DNA from: Arthrobacter crusticola
Lineage (GTDB): Bacteria; Actinomycetota; Actinomycetes; Actinomycetales; Micrococcaceae
Assembly: GCF_004357995.1 (NCBI RefSeq)
Contig: NZ_SMTK01000001.1
Coordinates: 1 to 64,000, forward strand
DNA length: 64,000 bases
Direction of reading: 5' to 3'
Translations under genes and position numbers: made by a program
Notes under the pieces: generated by a model
Told to the model about the DNA's origin: nothing
The model's database searches: none
Seen by the model: only the letters and a program-made list of their open reading frames with translations
Shown: positions 62,687 through 64,000 of the stretch, in pieces
Numbering within the stretch: position 1 is the first letter of the stretch
Layout of the letters: each line of letters starts with the position of its first letter

Positions 62687-64000
62687 GGAAGGATCTCCTC
62701 GTACTCGGTGGGAATGGCAGGCTCGCCGCGCTGGAGCCGGTGCACCGACTCCGGGAGCTCGGCGACGGACTCTGAGTGGCGCAGGGCCGCCCGCTGGACG
62801 CCCTCGGGCCCGGTCCAGCCGGGCAGGACCTCCCCGCCCTTGACCAGCTGCTGCAGCAGGGGCCGGTCGTTGCCGTCGTCGGAGGGCGAGGCGGAGATAC
62901 CCACCACCTCGGCGGTGGCCTTCCCGTTCTCGTCGAGCCGGCGCAGGGCGTACTTCCGGCCGCCCACCGAGGCCTTGTTCTTGGCGGCCTTGGCGACGGA
63001 AACGAAGTCGCCGTTGTTGTCCTCGCGGCTGACGAGCTTGTAGACCATTCCTGCGGTCGGGGCGCCCGAACCGGTCACCAGCGAGGTACCGACGCCGTAC
63101 GCGTCCACGGGAGCCGAGGCCAGCAGGCCGATGGCGAACTCGTCGAGGTCGGAGGTCACCACGATGCGGGTGTTGGTGTTGCCCAGGTCATCGAGCAGTT
63201 CGCGCACCCAGCGGGCCTGGGTCACGAGGTCCCCCGAGTCCAGCCGCACCGCCCCCAGTTCAGGGCCGGCCACCTCGACGGCGGTTCGCACCCCCTGTTC
63301 GACGTCGTAGGTGTCGACGAGGAGGGAGGTGCCCCGGCCGAGGGCCTGGACCTGCGCCTCGAAGGCCTGGCGTTCGGTGTCGTGGAGCAGGGTGAAGGAG
63401 TGGGCGGCGGTGCCCACGGTCGGCACCCCGTAGCGCCGCCCGGCCTCAAGGTTGGAGGTGCTGGCGAAGCCGCCGATGATCGCGGCCCGGGAGGCGGCCA
63501 CGGCCGACTCCTCGTGGGTGCGCCGGGAGCCCATCTCAATGCACGGCCTGCCCGCGGCGGCGCTGGTCATGCGGGAGGCAGCCGAGGCGATGGCGCTGTC
63601 GTGGTTGAGCACGGAGAGCACCAGGGTCTCGAGGATGCACGCCTCCGCGAAGGTCGACTCCACGATCAGGATGGGGGAGTTGGGGAAGTAGGCCTCGCCC
63701 TCGGCGTAGCCGAAGATGTCGCCGGTGAAGGAGAAGCCGGCGAGCCAGTCCAGGGTCCTGTCGTCAACGATGGACTTGTCGGAGAGGTAACCCAGCTGGT
63801 CATCCCCGAACCGGAACGAGGCAAGCGCTTCAAGGAGGCGCCCGGTGCCGGCGGTGACGCCGTACCGCCGGCCGTCGGGCAGGCGGCGGGCGAAGGCCTC
63901 GAAGACCGAGCGGCGGTGGGCCGCCCCCGAGTGCAGGGCCGCCTGCAGCATCGTGAGCTCGTACTGGTCGGTGAACAGTGCGGTGTTGGGCTGCCGGGGC
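62683..64000 (-). CDS. pncB: Nicotinate phosphoribosyltransferase, 5' end beyond the window
   Basis: The gene enters from the right edge. At least 438 codons are inside, and the open frame continues past base 64000 with NTALFTDQYELTMLQAAL, the usual N-terminus of PncB, so only a few codons are missing. The phosphoribosyl-binding region includes VAGPELGAVRLDSGDLVTQA, then VVTSDLDEFAIG and GVGTSLVTGSGAPTAGMVYK. It makes NaMN from nicotinate and PRPP; with pncA it forms the salvage route from nicotinamide. Confidence 0.93.
   Translation of the reverse strand, partial: PRQPNTALFTDQYELTMLQAALHSGAAHRRSVFEAFARRLPDGRRYGVTAGTGRLLEALASFRFGDDQLGYLSDKSIVDDRTLDWLAGFSFTGDIFGYAEGEAYFPNSPILIVESTFAEACILETLVLSVLNHDSAIASAASRMTSAAAGRPCIEMGSRRTHEESAVAASRAAIIGGFASTSNLEAGRRYGVPTVGTAAHSFTLLHDTERQAFEAQVQALGRGTSLLVDTYDVEQGVRTAVEVAGPELGAVRLDSGDLVTQARWVRELLDDLGNTNTRIVVTSDLDEFAIGLLASAPVDAYGVGTSLVTGSGAPTAGMVYKLVSREDNNGDFVSVAKAAKNKASVGGRKYALRRLDENGKATAEVVGISASPSDDGNDRPLLQQLVKGGEVLPGWTGPEGVQRAALRHSESVAELPESVHRLQRGEPAIPTEYEEILP

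Overview
The window is chromosomal DNA from a high-GC Gram-positive bacterium, most likely an Arthrobacter-like member of the Micrococcaceae. The evidence is the very GC-rich codon use with frequent GTG and TTG starts, actinobacterial families (NucS, DUF3039, DUF2550, DUF4383, DUF6221), a Rho factor with a long Arg/Asn/Asp-rich N-terminal insert, and the order argS-lysA-hom-thrC-thrB-rho-prfA-prmC followed by an atp operon. The genus cannot be fixed from this sequence alone. I see no insertion sequence, prophage, integrase, CRISPR array or rRNA. One tRNA gene (Arg, anticodon CCG) is present.

Layout. 0-7 kb: the end of a GuaB1-type IMP dehydrogenase-related gene, a structured leader and two overlapping CNNM/CBS membrane proteins, then a zinc ABC transporter (binding protein, ATPase, permease) convergent with a Fur-family (Zur-like) regulator and a metallo-beta-lactamase-fold hydrolase. 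7-13 kb: small conserved proteins, a DevR/DosR-like response regulator without a kinase, a divergent pair for cysteine desulfhydration and sulfur transfer, a HIT protein and a YlxP-like protein. 13-19 kb: the large helicase HrpA, then a WYL-domain regulator divergent from a DJ-1/DinB gene pair, with a perfect palindrome between them. 19-22.2 kb: tRNA-Arg and a three-gene extracytosolic flavin electron-transfer operon (FMN-binding lipoprotein, ApbE flavin transferase, NqrB/RnfD-like membrane domain fused to a reductase).

22.4-39.5 kb: argS, lysA, hom, thrC, thrB, rho, prfA, prmC, then an envelope polysaccharide region (two GT2 glycosyltransferases around a TsaC/Sua5 gene, a FlaA1/CapD-type nucleotide-sugar enzyme and a WecA/MraY-type phosphoglycosyltransferase). 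39.6-48 kb: the complete F1Fo ATP synthase operon, two small membrane genes followed by atpB-E-F-H-A-G-D-C and a DUF2550 gene. 48-64 kb: nagA, nucS, an unusual secreted Thr-rich Cys-module protein, a small putative zinc-binding protein, an alpha/beta hydrolase, an AI-2E-family permease, a membrane-anchored unknown protein next to a thioredoxin-fold/TPR protein without the CxxC motif, an Old Yellow Enzyme, DUF3039, an MFS transporter overlapping a DEIH-box helicase, and the NAD-salvage pair pncB-pncA. The last gene runs off the window.

Most of the window is core genome. The parts that deserve attention are the flavinylation operon, the WYL operator, the secreted Thr-rich protein, the hairpins inside the atp operon, the structured CNNM leader and the repeat-bearing extensions of Rho and TsaC. 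Hairpin and operator calls were made by reading the sequence, not by folding or database search.
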